From: Telmatactis stephensoni
Lineage: Eukaryota > Cnidaria > Anthozoa > Actiniaria > Isophelliidae
Reading direction: 5' to 3'
Length of the DNA stretch: 64,000 nucleotides
NCBI GenBank assembly: GCA_029948255.1
Contig: JALIZF010001458.1
Location: forward strand, 162,501 to 226,500
Position 1 is the stretch's first letter. Every line of letters begins with the position of its first letter. Below, piece by piece: positions 33,800 to 47,300 of this stretch. A program made the translations under genes and the position numbers. The notes under the pieces are model-generated. The model was given only the letters and a program-made list of their open reading frames with translations. It was not told where the DNA came from and searched no databases.

Positions 33800-35744
33800 G
33801 AATATACCTTGAGTATCATGAAAGACATTAATATTGTTTAGAACAACCCTTGAAATTGATGTATTTTTAGTTGGCATGTTTAATTTCCCGTTATGTCTGC
33901 AATTTAAAAATTAAAAAGTTTTCAATGTTTTTTTTTTTTTAACGGTTTTTATTTCTTATCAGGTTTCAAGTCATACATCCACTGTGTGTCCGCTGGCCAT
34001 TGTACAGTGTAGTTATCAAAACATTGGATGTGACTTTACTGTAAGAGAATTAGACTAACCCAACTTTCATGAAACTGACCACCTTTTAATAATTCTTTTA
34101 TATTTCCACATTTCACCATCTAAATTTCTTGTTTAGTCTGAGGCTACACTTACAAAGTCCTTTATGATGTTTTAAGGTACAAAGAAAGCTTTTAAATGAT
34201 CACCTTGAAACCAGTGTAAAACAACACCTTACCATGGCGATGGAAAAGATTTCGTCAATTCAAAACCAGACAACGATCGCTCTTGAGAGTATGCAAAAAC
34301 AGATGGACGAAATGAAGAAGAATATGCCCCCTGAAAAAGTTTTTGAAGTCATTCGAAAAGAGATGGATGAGATGAAAATGCAAATGCTCTCTACCAACGC
34401 TATCGAAGGCATTCGAAAAGAGATGGATGAGATGAAAATGCAATTGTCCCCTACCAACGCTATCGAACGGATGCGAAAAGAGATGGATGAGATGAAAATG
34501 CAAATACCCCTTACTATCGAAGGCATTCGAAAAGAGAGTGATGATATGAGAATACAAATGCTACCTACCTGCAACGCTATGGAAGGCATGCAAAAAGAGA
34601 TGGGTGAGATAAAAATGCAAATGCTCCCTGCCAACGCTCTCGAAGACATTCAAAAAGAGTTGGATGAGATGAAAATGCAAATGCTCCCTGCCAACGCTAT
34701 AGATGGCATTCAGAAAAAGTTGGATGGAAATCCCTTACTAATGACTACAAATGATGAAAATTATTACAGCTTTGTCTGGAAAGTGAATAACTTTAGTCAA
34801 CAACTAGAGAAAGCGGCAGAGCAGTCAGGTCATGATATTGTACTTTATAGCGAGCCATTCTATACCCACAGACATGGATACAAACTGAAGCTACAGCTAT
34901 ATCCAAATGGACATGATGCTGGCAAGGGTACCCACGTATATACCTGATTGTGATGTGTGGGGAGATTGACTCCTTGTTAACCTGGCCTTTTAATTGGCAA
35001 GTCAGTTTCGTCCTCATGGATCAGAAGTCAAATCCTGCACAACAGAAAAATCTTGGGTGCAGTTTTCTCCCTTCAGATGAATCCGTTAAACGTAATTTTT
35101 CAAAGAAAACAAAAGATGACAACACTGTATGTGGATTACCTAAATTTGCATCTCATGAAGCATTAGCCACCGAACAGTATATTGTAGATGATATAATTTT
35201 TGTGAAAGTTGAGCTTGAGAAACCTCGACATTTAGATAGGAACCCACAAACAATGACCAAAGACGATGACATGCATTACAGTTATATCTGGAAGATAAAG
35301 GACTTTAGTCAACAACTAGAGACAGCAAAGCAGTCAGGTCGTGATATCCAATTTTACAGTGAGCCATTCTATACGCACAGGTATGGATATAGACTGAAAC
35401 TAAACTTAGCTCCCAATGGCAATGGTGTTGGTCAGGGTACCCACGTATCAGTGTTTTTGATTGTCATGCGTGGGGAGTATGATGGCTATTTAACCTGGCC
35501 TTTTCATTGGAAAATCAAGTTCATCCTCATAGATCAGAAACCAAATCCTTCGCAGCGTACAAATATGGTATATATATTAATCCCTGATCAATCTATGAAA
35601 AACTTTCAAAGGCCAACAACAGATGAAAATCTTGGGAGAGGACCCAGTAAATTTGCATCTCATGAAGCGTTAGCCACAGAAAACTATGTTGTAGACAATA
35701 CGCTTTTTCTTAAACTTGAGCTTGAGAAACCTACAATAGCTTAG

Positions 35745-37540
35745 CCTTACTACTTCTGAACTGACTAAACAGCCAAGTGTCATCAAACACTGGATGTTTT
35801 GATGGTCAAAGAATGGTTAATCATATTCACTGTGTTACAAAATCTGATGAACTATAACTTTAAATTAGCAATATACACCTCAATGCCACTCGCAATATTT
35901 CGAAATTTCGCCAAAATCTCACCAATCTTCATGATGAGGTGAACAAACTTCGGAACACTTGAAAAGCTGCAAATGATGGACTAAGCGGTAGTTGCACCCC
36001 CCCCCCCCCCCCAAAAAAAAGGCAAAACAAACAAAAACAAGGAGAGAAGAAATACACATGATTTTTGATAATTAACAAACGGGAAAAATCTTTCTTTGAC
36101 ATAAGTAACAAACTGTCGCCATCCGATCCGCTAGCTTGCCGTGAAAATTATTTGAAGTAATGTATAAAGAACGAGAGAGCGTGTTATATCGGTGGATAAA
36201 GATCCGAGCCGAACTTATCAAACGTCTAGTTGTCAATTATCATATTGGACCAGAATTTTCCAAGTTTGACTACTTTTGGCTTAGAAAATCCAAGTTAAAG
36301 TTTATGCAAATGAACAAAAATCTTTATCCGATATAAAGATCTACGTTACGGTAGTGATTTCCATTGTGTTTTCTAATGAATTATTAATGAGTTTGATAAG
36401 GCTATATAAAGTTCTAGAGCTTGAATACCTTTTGGGGGAAAATAGACAAAAATTCAAGGCGTTAACAAGGTCATAAAAAAGGTGACGCAAAGTATAAAAT
36501 TTAGTAAAACAACTCTAAACACGAGCAGAATTCATGTTTTTTCTTCTCTAAAAATGTGAAGAAAAAAAATGCATCTTCCTTCGCACGCGGCTGAAATGAA
36601 AGTTGAAGCTAAGGGAATTTTGCTTTGGTTTCCTCTGTGTGGCCATCCGAGTTAACATCAGTAAAATATTTGTTCTGTGAGATGTTTCCATGGAAGCTGC
36701 AATTGATACGATCTCTAAAAACTGTGTTCAGCGAACATATAGAAACGTATCTATCATAGAACACTATCTCTAGCTCCCTGATGAAGTGCAGCAAGCACTA
36801 GAGTTGGTTTTAATTTGATTACTGCGATCACTAAATCCCTTTTTCTGCGATCGTACGTAGCTATTACATGAATACCAAGTTTTAGCGTGCTAAAGTGATA
36901 AAGAATATAAGTGGGTGAACACTACAAACTACGATTGCTAACATGTAAATCAGTATTAATCACCTGTAAATGCTTTGTGTTACACGGCCTCCCTGAATTG
37001 ATTAAAAGATTTCTCATGTACCGTATATGTTCTATGATATCGGACTCAGGGAGTTACATTAAGTTAAAGTATAATAAACTAGTGCATGTTAGGTACAATT
37101 AAATTTTGTTAGTAAATAAAATGTTTCCGTGAAAACCACGGTTAGTAGTGATGTTGTAGAGATAATAAATTCTATGTTGATAATCAACAAGCAACGCCCG
37201 TCCCTTTCCCTCCCCTCCCCTCTCAGCGACGTGTTCAGCGACGTTTCGATTCAGACCTAAGGCACGGACCCGACAACTGGCGATACAGAGTTTGCATGAA
37301 ATATACCCTTTTCGGTGAGCAGCGAACGTTTCAGTGAATAAAATATAGCACGCAAACAGACTGTGTGAATAGAGCCAGGGAATGTTAATATCCAGTATCT
37401 TGTTTCCTTAAGCACTCTCAAAAGGTAAGAGAAAGAATCGCGCGTGATAGGTCTTTGTACAATTGATATGCCCCGTTTGATGCTATTTTTAGAGTGAGTC
37501 TGATTGGTCGAGAGCGCACGAGCTCATCATTCATTCAAAG
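35745..37540 (+). repeat. Duplicated 3' flank of TRAF copy C
   Basis: This is collinear with 547-3600 downstream of copy D but lacks the two insertions at 985-1987 and 2072-2218. A run of C about 15 bases long is at 35997-36012. No gene is seen. Confidence 0.65.
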
Positions 37541-40500
37541 TTAATGATCACATTGTATACTTCTAAATATTTACTAGGCCCATTGAGCACTAGGATGGAT
37601 GATATTACTTTTAATCATGCAAATACGTGCACGAAGCGCTCAAAAGTTTAGGTACAGGTGAGTGCATCGAGTGTTACGAGAAACTTTCTAGGGGTCGTCT
37701 TGCTCTGCCAACTCGTTTATTGTACTTTGTACAGTAGCTAATTACAAGCTATGTGAGAGTTGGTACTACAAGGCAGGGTAGAGCCAGGCCAACCAGAAAA
37801 AAAACTTTCCTTAGTCGAAGTGGCTATCAGAAGGAATTCCTTACTCGACCACTTTCCTTACTTAGGGCTGTACTTTCCAATTAACACTGAGTCGTACCCC
37901 CCACTAGTTTGTACAAAGACTAGCTTAGTTAATGTGCAAGTGTGACAAATATTGACAGTCCTCATATAACATGTCAACTAAATATAATTTCCTGTTTACT
38001 TCAGATTTGGAGTCAAAGCGAAATCCTACGTTGGTCTATTTTGGTTACAGTGAAAGACATGAAAGAGGATGTGTCACCCAAGAACAATGCACAAACTCCA
38101 AACGGCTACGGCTACAACACTTAAAATGCTTAAACTCAAAAATAAATTGAGGCTAATGAATTAATTACTGGAAAACTGTAGCCTAACACGAGTATTCTCG
38201 TGCAGATATATTAGAAATGCTATGCTCTTGTGGTACAAGAAGTGAATCACTCCACAAAGCTTTGGGCTACAAATTTCCCTTTGGCTCCTTTGTAGCTCAG
38301 ATTTAGAATTAGAACATAATTATTTGAGCGAGCTCTTGAAAGCGCAAAGCGCAAGCCACTCTGCATGTGAAAAGTTTGTAGTAAAGGAGTTTGGAATGGC
38401 TGCTATATATTTGATTTGGGATATTTTAAAAAAATCTAGCTCCAGATCTTAAGGCCTGAATACACGATAGGCTGACATCCCTGTAAAAGGTTTTGCAACG
38501 TCGCGCGCAACATGAACATTTGCAATGCTCCAATGTTGCGCGCAATGTTCAATAGCGGAAAATGTTGCATTGTGTGTTCGGGTCTTTGTAAGCGCGAGGC
38601 GCTCGTCAAAAATCCGTTTCACAAAGGCTGTTTTTGGTTGATTTGAGAACTAACATGACGGCTTCTTTTTTAGCAACCATCGGTCATTCGTGATTCTCTG
38701 ATTCCTCAATTTTTCAGCCCAAACATTTTAATTTCACATGGTCAATAGAATTTTGTATTATGGATTAATTGGGATTATTGCATGCTGAAATCCCATGAGA
38801 GACAGCAGTATTTAATCTATCAAGCCTGAACGAGAGAAATAACAAGGCACATTTGATCATTTTATTTGGCACGTGAAAAAGAAAAGAAAGAAAACGAGTC
38901 AAAACAAACAATTTGCAGTGTGTAGCTTCACTTGATTTCTTTCGCGGTTTTGCAATGTAAATACGCTGTGTAATAACGCATTCAATTTGTTGCATGACCA
39001 AGCTTTCTTTAAAACAGTTAAAATCCCGTATTGACTCATTTGAATGGAAATTGTTGATGCCGTTGATCATTTTATCAGAGTTAGTTCCGAATTAAACTCC
39101 AGCTACAACCGCAGTTTAAACTAAGGGGCCAAATAAGATATTAATATTCAGTTGTGTTCATCTGGTCACGGAAGGAAGTCAAAACATGTTTTTTTAAGTC
39201 AATATCTATACAGGTACATCCAATCTAGCTAGTTTAAATGGAGCCCTGATATAACATAATTTATTACAAGTGGACTAAACATAAATGAAGCTATTTTCTC
39301 ACTTTGCCAACATTCCCTGTCCCTCCTCCCCCATGATATTATAATCCCCAGCCTGCACAAATTGAAATTATGAATTGGTATAAATCACAGGCTTATTGTT
39401 TGATTTCCGCTTCCTCCTCACGCTCCCTCACAATGAGACTATTGCTTAAGATGGCCTTTTAGTTTTGTCTTTAGTTTTATGCAGGAGTCTGAATGGTGTA
39501 GTGTTTAGTTCACCGACTTATTTTTGATATTTTCTCAGAAAAGGCAATGTTCTTTATTACGTTTTTAAAAAGCTCTTTAATCGGAAACATGAGGTTGTTT
39601 TAGGCTCGTCATGCAAGTGTTTCAGACATGCACAAAAGGATTTGTTCCAAGATACAACGCGATGAGTTGGCAGTTTCTGAGCGAGTTTTCTGTTTCGACC
39701 AAGTACGTCATCTTTAATTTAATTTGGCGTTCGATTTAAAAATGTTACTCTTCATCAAGAAAACCTTGGAAATGTTACAATTATTGCAAATACATTGTTA
39801 AGTAGACCATAGGAATATGACACTCAATTCTGAAGTGTTTTTCGAGATAAGTTTGAAACTGACGCGAAAGTGAAACTGTGCTAAAAGTTTACCTGAAGTA
39901 CCTAATAAAAATAATCGATTTCCGTACCGTGAATTAATAAGTTGACTCTTATTTTTTGACAACTAAGTCAACACTTGCATTGGAAAATGTCCAGCAGTGT
40001 TTTAGCGTTTTCCCAAAAACACTGAAGCTTGCTCTAATAATAATAATGATACTTTATTTATCCTGCAAAAATGAGTCAGCTAACATTAAGCTAACATGTA
40101 CGTCGCTTACAGCCAAAATCGTTGCATCGCGACGAGCAAATTACAAATTTTGTTTGGATTTTGGGTTTTTCTGAACCGTCAATCAGTTTGGGGGCGGAGC
40201 TTCTTTCAAATCAACCAATCACTGAACGAGTCCGTGAAAGATCCGCCCTCAAGAATGATGGGCCGATCAGAAAAGACCAAAATCTTATCGACATTGGAGG
40301 TCGTGATGAAACGATTTTCGCTGTAAGCTTTAAGAACAAAAAACAGACCTTCGATTCAAAAAATCATGTAATTGATTCGAAATGAGCTTGGTAAAAAAGT
40401 TTTAATTATGTCCTATTTTTCTCTGCTTTGGTGTGTAGTTTATTGCTGTATTGTCACTTTTTTAGAGCTGCTTGAATTCCAGAGAACTATTTCCGCGTTT

Positions 40501-40812
40501 TTTGTTTGTTGATCGTTGCCAAGGTAACACCGATCAAGCGGAAGCAACAGGCCTTATCAGATCACTTTCTGGAAATGAAAGTGAAAGTGTGTTAACGAGA
40601 AAACTGTTTTAGCCACTTTAAATTGCTGAACGCACAAAACTGCAATCTTTGGGTTTATTTTCATCAAATATCCATCGTTCACGCAATTCCTTTTCGTGTA
40701 ATCCTCGAAGAGTGCCACAATTTACAAATAACTGCGTATGTGGTCTGAACATCGACAGTAAACGCGCATAAATTACACAGTATTGATCAAGCCAGCGTTT
40801 ATATCGGACAAA
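37541..40812. other. Intergenic region before the LamNT gene
   Basis: I recognise no coding sequence. A LINE-type 3' end on the minus strand (TAATAATAATGATACTTTAT, 40037-40065) is the only clear repeat. GTTGCGCGC-rich inverted words occur near 38500-38555. The promoter of the downstream gene should lie close to 40812, but I could not define it. Confidence 0.4.
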
Positions 40813-41370
40813 ATGGTCGTTCTGTCAATGTCAAATTTCTTCGAGTCTCTACTGTTATCGAGCTTAATTGCCCTGACATTCAGCCAGCAAGACTGTAGTA
40901 CTGGGCCATGTTTTCCTGCTCCTACAGATGTAGAAAGTACATTCGTGGTGAATGCAAGTTCAACTTGTGGTCTCAATAGTCCCGAGAACTACTGTCTATC
41001 ATTAGATCCATCGTGCCTCCGTGTCTGTGATGCTTCAGTTAAAGACAAAAGTCACCCAGCATCTAATGTTATCGATGCAGTATTTTCAAACACTTTCTGG
41101 AAATCTGTAAACTTTATTCGACCAGTTTATTTACAGATAGACTTTGGGACTACACTGATGCTGCATCGTTCAGTTGTGACGTTCATGTACGAAGTCCCTG
41201 ACGCTATGTACTTTGCTAAATCCATAGACTATGGCACAACGTTTATACCTGTAAACTATCATGCTACAAATTGTACAAAGTTTTTTAACATGCCGGTAAC
41301 AGCAAGTAATCGAAGAAATGGTTTGGCTGTTGAGTGTTTTCGAATCGATGTAAACATCCTTAGCAAACAG
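40813..41370 (+). CDS. LamNT gene exon 1: signal peptide and laminin N-terminal domain (part 1)
   Basis: The ATG at 40813 is the first in frame that directly precedes the hydrophobic segment. A second in-frame ATG five codons on would also keep a signal peptide. The domain shows PENYC, NVIDAVFSNTFWKS, VYLQIDFGTT and NGLAVECFRIDV, typical of the laminin VI domain that mediates polymer formation in laminins. The donor CAG/GTAAGC follows 41370. Confidence 0.85.
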
Positions 41371-44300
41371 GTAAGCTTCCGGGTTTTTTTCTTGCTTTAT
41401 TGATTACTTGAAATTGCTAGAAAATAAAGACAAATTACAATTCATTATCATTTTAAATACAATTAATTATCTTATATGTCTATTATCTTATATGTCTATT
41501 TCAATCTCAATCAAAAGTGTGCAATTAAAACAGTTTCAGTTTCATGCAGTTTCAGTTTCGGCAGGCATTCGGAATTGACTCGTCAATTCGGAATTGACTT
41601 AGTCAGTTTTAGTCGATTTTAATGATTGAAATTTAATTCACTTCAAGAAATATCGTCTTTTCATTCTCCATTATTGCTCTTTCTTATATAAATATCTTCA
41701 TCTATGTGAACTGTGCTACACATTTTTCGATAAATATGGTGTTTACGAAGATGTCCCGAAAGAGACAGGAAACCCAACGCTAGTTGTTTGATTATGTGAT
41801 GTATTTTAAGAAATATTTGCCATTTATAGTCAATAGTTGCAATTATTATATGAATATTTCTGCTAGTGAGTGAAAGTTTTTGCAAGTTTTTTTGATAAAC
41901 ATTGGGTTTACGAAGGCATTCTGAACGAACTGAGAGACGTCATGCAAGCATGGGCATTACTAACCGATTGAGAGCTTGATTACATGGGTGAGTTTATACT
42001 ACTTTGAATGAAATAATCTTGTGCTATTTTGCCTACACAGCCAGATGTAGTTTTCGGCGATGTACACAAGTCCTTTTCGATTTATGATTTTGCAGATTTC
42101 TGTAATGTTTGTTAAGAATTTCCATCTGGACCGTTTGTAGTTTGGATCACGGCATTCGTCGATCGCACTGACGATTGTTGGTTTTACACTAGTTAGCATT
42201 TTAAAATACAAAATAGTTTTTTCTAAGTTTCCTATATTTCTTTGCATTCCTGCCATTAATTTCACTGCTGATTAGGTTTGAAACCTCGACGTGTTTACTC
42301 TTAGGTTTAAGTCTGGGTGAGTGAACTGGGTTTTATTCAATTAAATATTTTCGATAGAAATATTCAAATTAAATTTACCTTTCTTGAATGGAGCCTTTGT
42401 GTGTCCTTGGGGATGTCTATATAGAGTTTTGGAAACTTTTACTACCTCTCGATTGAGGCGTACTGATCTTGCTTTTGTTGTTTTAAAGTTTGAAATGTCA
42501 CGGTGATGTCACGCAAGGTGCGCAGAATCCTCATGAAAGCTTGAAATTTTGATTTTGTGACAATGAACTTGCATGTGTGTGCTTTTTCTTTCATGTTTAT
42601 TTTTCATGAACTGTATTTAATTACTTCAAATTAATTTTATGTGAATAATTTTGTAATCTTAGAGCAAGCACAGTTAAACTGTGAAATATAATCAAAGTAA
42701 TTAATACTAACTAATAGTAAAAAATTATTTGTTTTCTATAATTTTTTAATAGCGCTACTTTGCATTATTCAGCTAGTCAATTTCACGGATTAAGTGCAAT
42801 CACTCTACTTCTGCCATGGTTTTAGTCATTACACATATTTCTACAGTTTTGTTATCTTTTCTCTCGACTAAACAATCCATTTACAAGCTGCATTAAAATC
42901 TATGGTAATAAAAGCCCTCAAAGAGGACTTGTGGTTACAGGTAAAATAATCAAAAACAATACTATTGTTTTTGATCATTTTACCTGTAACCACATAAGAG
43001 GGCTTTTATTTCCATAAATTTTAATGCAGCTTGTAAAATGGACTGTTTTTATCAATTAGCGAAATCGATTCTCTTTTAGTATAAACTAGAAGCCTCCTCG
43101 CAGACGTTTTTAATCTGGATCCAGTAAATTTCCCTCGTCACAAAAGTGTTTCCCCTGGTTCTTAGCTTAACCGTAGATTACCCAATACGGTATTTCCGAT
43201 ATCATTAAATCTAATATTCACTTTTTAGAATCCTCGCCGATTCTTAAAACATTTTTCCCCAAATAAATCATCTATTATGCCAGCTTATAGGAGAACAAAA
43301 ATCCTGACACCATCGAAATAAAAATCGAATTTCACAGTTGAGAAAGCTAGGTGCTATAAATGTACGGCTAAAAACTGCGATCTCTGTTCCAATTTCCTGA
43401 TGGAATCCGATATTTTTCCAAGTACAGCTAGCTACAGGACTAATTTATAAGATTAAAGAGGAACTTAGTTGCACTTCAAGCAATGTCATTTATATCGCTC
43501 ACTGTATTACTGAAGTGCAGTTTACAATACGTTGGTTCTACTTCAACGCAATTTAAGGTCAGGTTCCGTAACCATAAATCTGCAATTAAAACAAACAAAA
43601 ATTCGTGCGAGTTTGCAGAACATTTCAATCACAGTTTTCGCTTCATAGAACGTCTTGTTTATGTCTAGAGTTTTTTTTAGACTTTAGACTTTTTTATTGA
43701 TTTTGCACCATATTTACAGATTTTTTATAATAATTATTAATATACATATACCAGAATAATCAACAAATAGAAATTTATAGAACATATAAAGTTTGTGCAC
43801 AGTAGCCGAAGTAGCATAGCTTTCGTGTCGGCTACTGATACTACTAGATCTAAGTTTATATAGACCTTCAAAATGACAAGATTTGTCAACAAATTATTTC
43901 AACCAAATCGTGTACGTCGTACGAAGACAATTTCGAAACTTCAACAGACTTTTGGTATAAGTGACAGACACCAATGGACATCAACACCAAACATCAACAT
44001 CAATCAGCTGACCCAAACATGTGTTGAGCAATGCAAACACTGTGGTCGACACTATATATCCAATATGCATTTTGCCTGTCCTTCTAATAGAAACAATTTA
44101 CGAAGTAATACCATGATCACCTCGGGATCTATTGTTTTTGGAGGGACGTTTAATCGCTAACATCCCTCCCTCATGAATAGAAAGAGGGAAAATTAGTTCT
44201 AATATTCCCTCATTAATTATGAATGAGGGATGATTAGAACTAATCGTCCCTCATCCATAATTAATGAGGGACGATTAGAACTAATCGTCCCTCATGTTAT

Positions 44301-47300
44301 TCATGAGTGGTTGTCCCTCATATATCAATCATCGGGACGATCAGGACAACTTTGCACGCTGTCCCGAAACTCTGTAACTTTCTAACGCACCGACACCTCT
44401 TACCACTGCACACTCTTACGCGTGTGGGATCTATGCATTCTATTTTGCGCATGAGCATGACGAAGCAAAGAAAGCATTATGAAAAACAATTTAGCTTTCG
44501 AATTGATTAACAACCTATAAATACTTGTTCATTGTAAGTATATAACAAAGAAATCTATTTTCGAAAGCCCCCAGAGAACAGGGTTACGCACAATTGGTAA
44601 AAGAATTGTATAATATTTTCAAGTTTTGGATGAACAAACAGCGAAGTATATTTTCGTTTATTTCCTCGGTGATCATGGTATTACAAAGTAATACCATGAC
44701 TTCTTCGGGATATTAGTGATTAAATGTCCCCTCAGCCTCGGGAGGTTTAGTAAAAGTCCCTCGGCCTACGGCCTCGGGACTTCCACTAAACCTCCCTCGG
44801 CTTCGGGGACATTTAATCACTAATATCCCTCAGGGTCATGGTATTACTTATAAATGGCAAATGGTTCTAAATAAGAAATTTGGGTAATACATGGATGGGT
44901 GTGGTAGAGGTACGTAATAAAATGGGCAACTGCTTTACCTGGTTAGTCGGAGAGAGCGGCGGATCCTTGTAGACATTTTGAAAGGAAGGAGCACTATCGA
45001 GATTAAGAGAGTCAATCTTTTGGAATGCATGGGTTATTTTAGAATGAATGTTTTTGATCTGAGTGGTAAACTGCTAACGAATTAAGATCAGTAATCTCTG
45101 CAAAAAATTCTCAACCAGTTATATTGGATTGTAGGTTAAAAATTTAACCTGTGTCGAGAATAAAATGAGCCAAAATTAAATTTGACCTGTAACTTATAAA
45201 ATGACCATATTTTTTTGTCTAGATTGAGTATGCACCCATGAAAGATCCAACAACAGCAAAGGCGATCAAAGAAAGTCATCAAAATCAGACATTTTTTCTT
45301 GCAACAAATATTCAGCTTCAGCTAGTGACCTATATTACACCAGCACAGTTTAATGCTTCAACTGCACCTATACAGATTAAGCAAAGTTTGTACTTCACTA
45401 TAGACGACTGGCTTGTTTCAGCAGCTTGCTTCTGTAATGGCCAAGCTTCAAGTTGTAAGGTAAATATATGATTTTCTAATGCCATTGGTAAAATTTACAG
45501 GTTTCTCACTGAATATTGCCCTTTTAACTTATTGTTTAAATAGCTTATATTTAGAGGTTAACGCACTTTTTGCTCGTGAATTATCGGGATTTATCTTCAC
45601 GAGTTTGCTAATAATGAACGAGAAATTTAAATACTGCACCAGGCGTTAGCGGTTATTACCGTTGTAGTTTAAGTGTTTTTGCTATTTTCACTTCAACTAC
45701 GTTATTATCTGGATATTTTCTAGATTTTCATCAGCGATTTTGTAGATTCTGATGATTATTTTTGACATTTCTCCCTGCTTGGAATCAGGAGAGGTGTTTG
45801 AGCTCTCGGTATAGGATCACAACCGAGTTCAATGGACCATTCAAGGGTTGAGGACCCATCTCTTCAATTGATCCTTGCTGAGACGCAGAGACAGATTAAA
45901 GAGAATTATGCTCTGGTTCTATCTTTGAGGGAGAAGCTAAGGCAACATGGGTTCTTCAAGGGATGACCCCGCTCCCAGATTTTCCAAGCAGCATCATACC
46001 GCCTCCATGACCAAGTGGTAGAGGCGTGCCCTCAAGTGCTGGATGCTAATCACCATCTATTGGGCTCCGCAGAATCTTGCGTCACGGTCAAGGCTTCTGA
46101 GTTCAAAGTCATGGAAGCCTTGGTGAGAAGCTCATTGAGTGTGTTATCATACATTGAGCACTTTTATGTTGCTTCTACTAAGCTCCTGCAGCAGCTTCTG
46201 TCAGAGGTGGGTCAAGTAAGTGCAGAGTCGCTGTCACCTCGTGCACACATGCTGCTCAATCTGAAATTGTCTCAGGCTAGGGCCTTGTCCCATTTAGCCA
46301 ATATCGAATCCAAGCTGTTGGGCAATGTAATTTTGGCAAGGAGAGATTGCTTTCTAGCCAAGTCTAAAGTAGCAGGAGATCAGCAGATGAAGAATTACCT
46401 GTGCACCATACCAAGGACTACTGATCTTCCTTGTTCGCAGGTCAAATTACGCCTGTCGCTAAAGAGTGGACAGAACAAAATAAAATATCTCAGTCTGTTT
46501 CCAACAGAAGAGCCCATGCTGCCTCGACTTCCACAGGGCAGCAAGAGCACACTCACTCGACGAAGTTCCAGACTCGGCCAGCCAGGTCTCACGGTTCTCG
46601 TCACCCAACTTCAGAGTTATCCAGCGGCACGGCTCCTGGGAAGCGTGCAAGCCGCCAAATCCCAGGGGGTCCCGCAAAGAAGAGCAAATGAGGCCCCAAA
46701 AACTACTGACTGGACAGGGTGGTGGCCTTCCCCTGTCCCACATCTCTCTTAACAGACCTACCACTTGCAAATATTCCAGTGGGTGGTCGTCTGTCCCTTT
46801 TTATGGATTAGAGGAGAATCAATGCCGAATCTGTTACATCTGAAATATCGGCCCCTTCAATTGTAACTGCTTGCTCACTGGTGGCCAAGCCAAGCCAAGT
46901 TGTCAGATTGAGGATTGTGCTGGATCACGCCTTTCTGGACCCATTCCTTGAAATGGTGGGCCAAACCTAGCAACGTCCTTCAGGGGAGACCGCTTCATGC
47001 GCCCATCCCTCAGTCACCCATCTTCAAAAACTCCTCGAGCCATGGGTGGGGAGCCCACTGCGGAGTGCAGCCAGCTTAATTCACACCTGTGGCTAGCAGA
47101 GGAGTCGAAACGCCACGTGAACGAATTGGAACTGCTGGCTATTCAAAGGGCAATCCATCATTTTTTGCCCACGTTGAGGAACCAAGTAGTGATGGTCCAC
47201 TCAGACAACACTTCAAAAGAATCCGTGGCCTATATATCTGTGAAGCCAGGGGGACTCGGTTTCCAGCCATGTTCCACCTGACATGTGAGATCCTACTTGG

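Larger units (their letters stand above)
31399..35744 (+). pseudogene. TRAF-like copy C with two frameshifts (expanded coiled coil, two MATH domains)
   Basis: All seven exons align with copies A and B: 31399-31566, 32321-32366, 32516-32614, 32797-32961, 33363-33437, 33963-34040 and 34177-35744. Exon 1 has one extra base (GGATACTGACTATG versus GGATACGACTATG) giving TGA at 32 bp after the ATG, 31432-31434. No in-frame ATG rescues the RING. Exon 7 lacks four bases near 34938 in the first MATH domain, giving TGA soon after. Apart from these the protein looks well kept. Its coiled coil has seven to eight 20-residue repeats (MRKEMDEMKMQ type) against three in A and one in B. All splice sites are intact, so this is either a young pseudogene or a real gene with sequencing or assembly indels. 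Confidence 0.8.

Noticed and set aside
34255..34649. Open frames opposite the TRAF C coiled coil
   Set aside because: They are the antisense shadow of the 60-bp coiled-coil repeat.
38460..38600. GTTGCGCGC-rich inverted words as a regulatory site
   Set aside because: The inverted match is short and imperfect, with no gene near enough to suggest a role.
43873..44160. 95-codon frame with CKHCGRHYISNMHFACP
   Set aside because: The zinc-knuckle-like spacing is suggestive, but the frame runs into the hairpin element at 44105, no neighbouring exon supports it and I recognise no family.
46395..46770. Minus-strand frames over the DIRS-like gag tail
   Set aside because: Shadow frames; the sense strand has the expected gag-like protein and element order.
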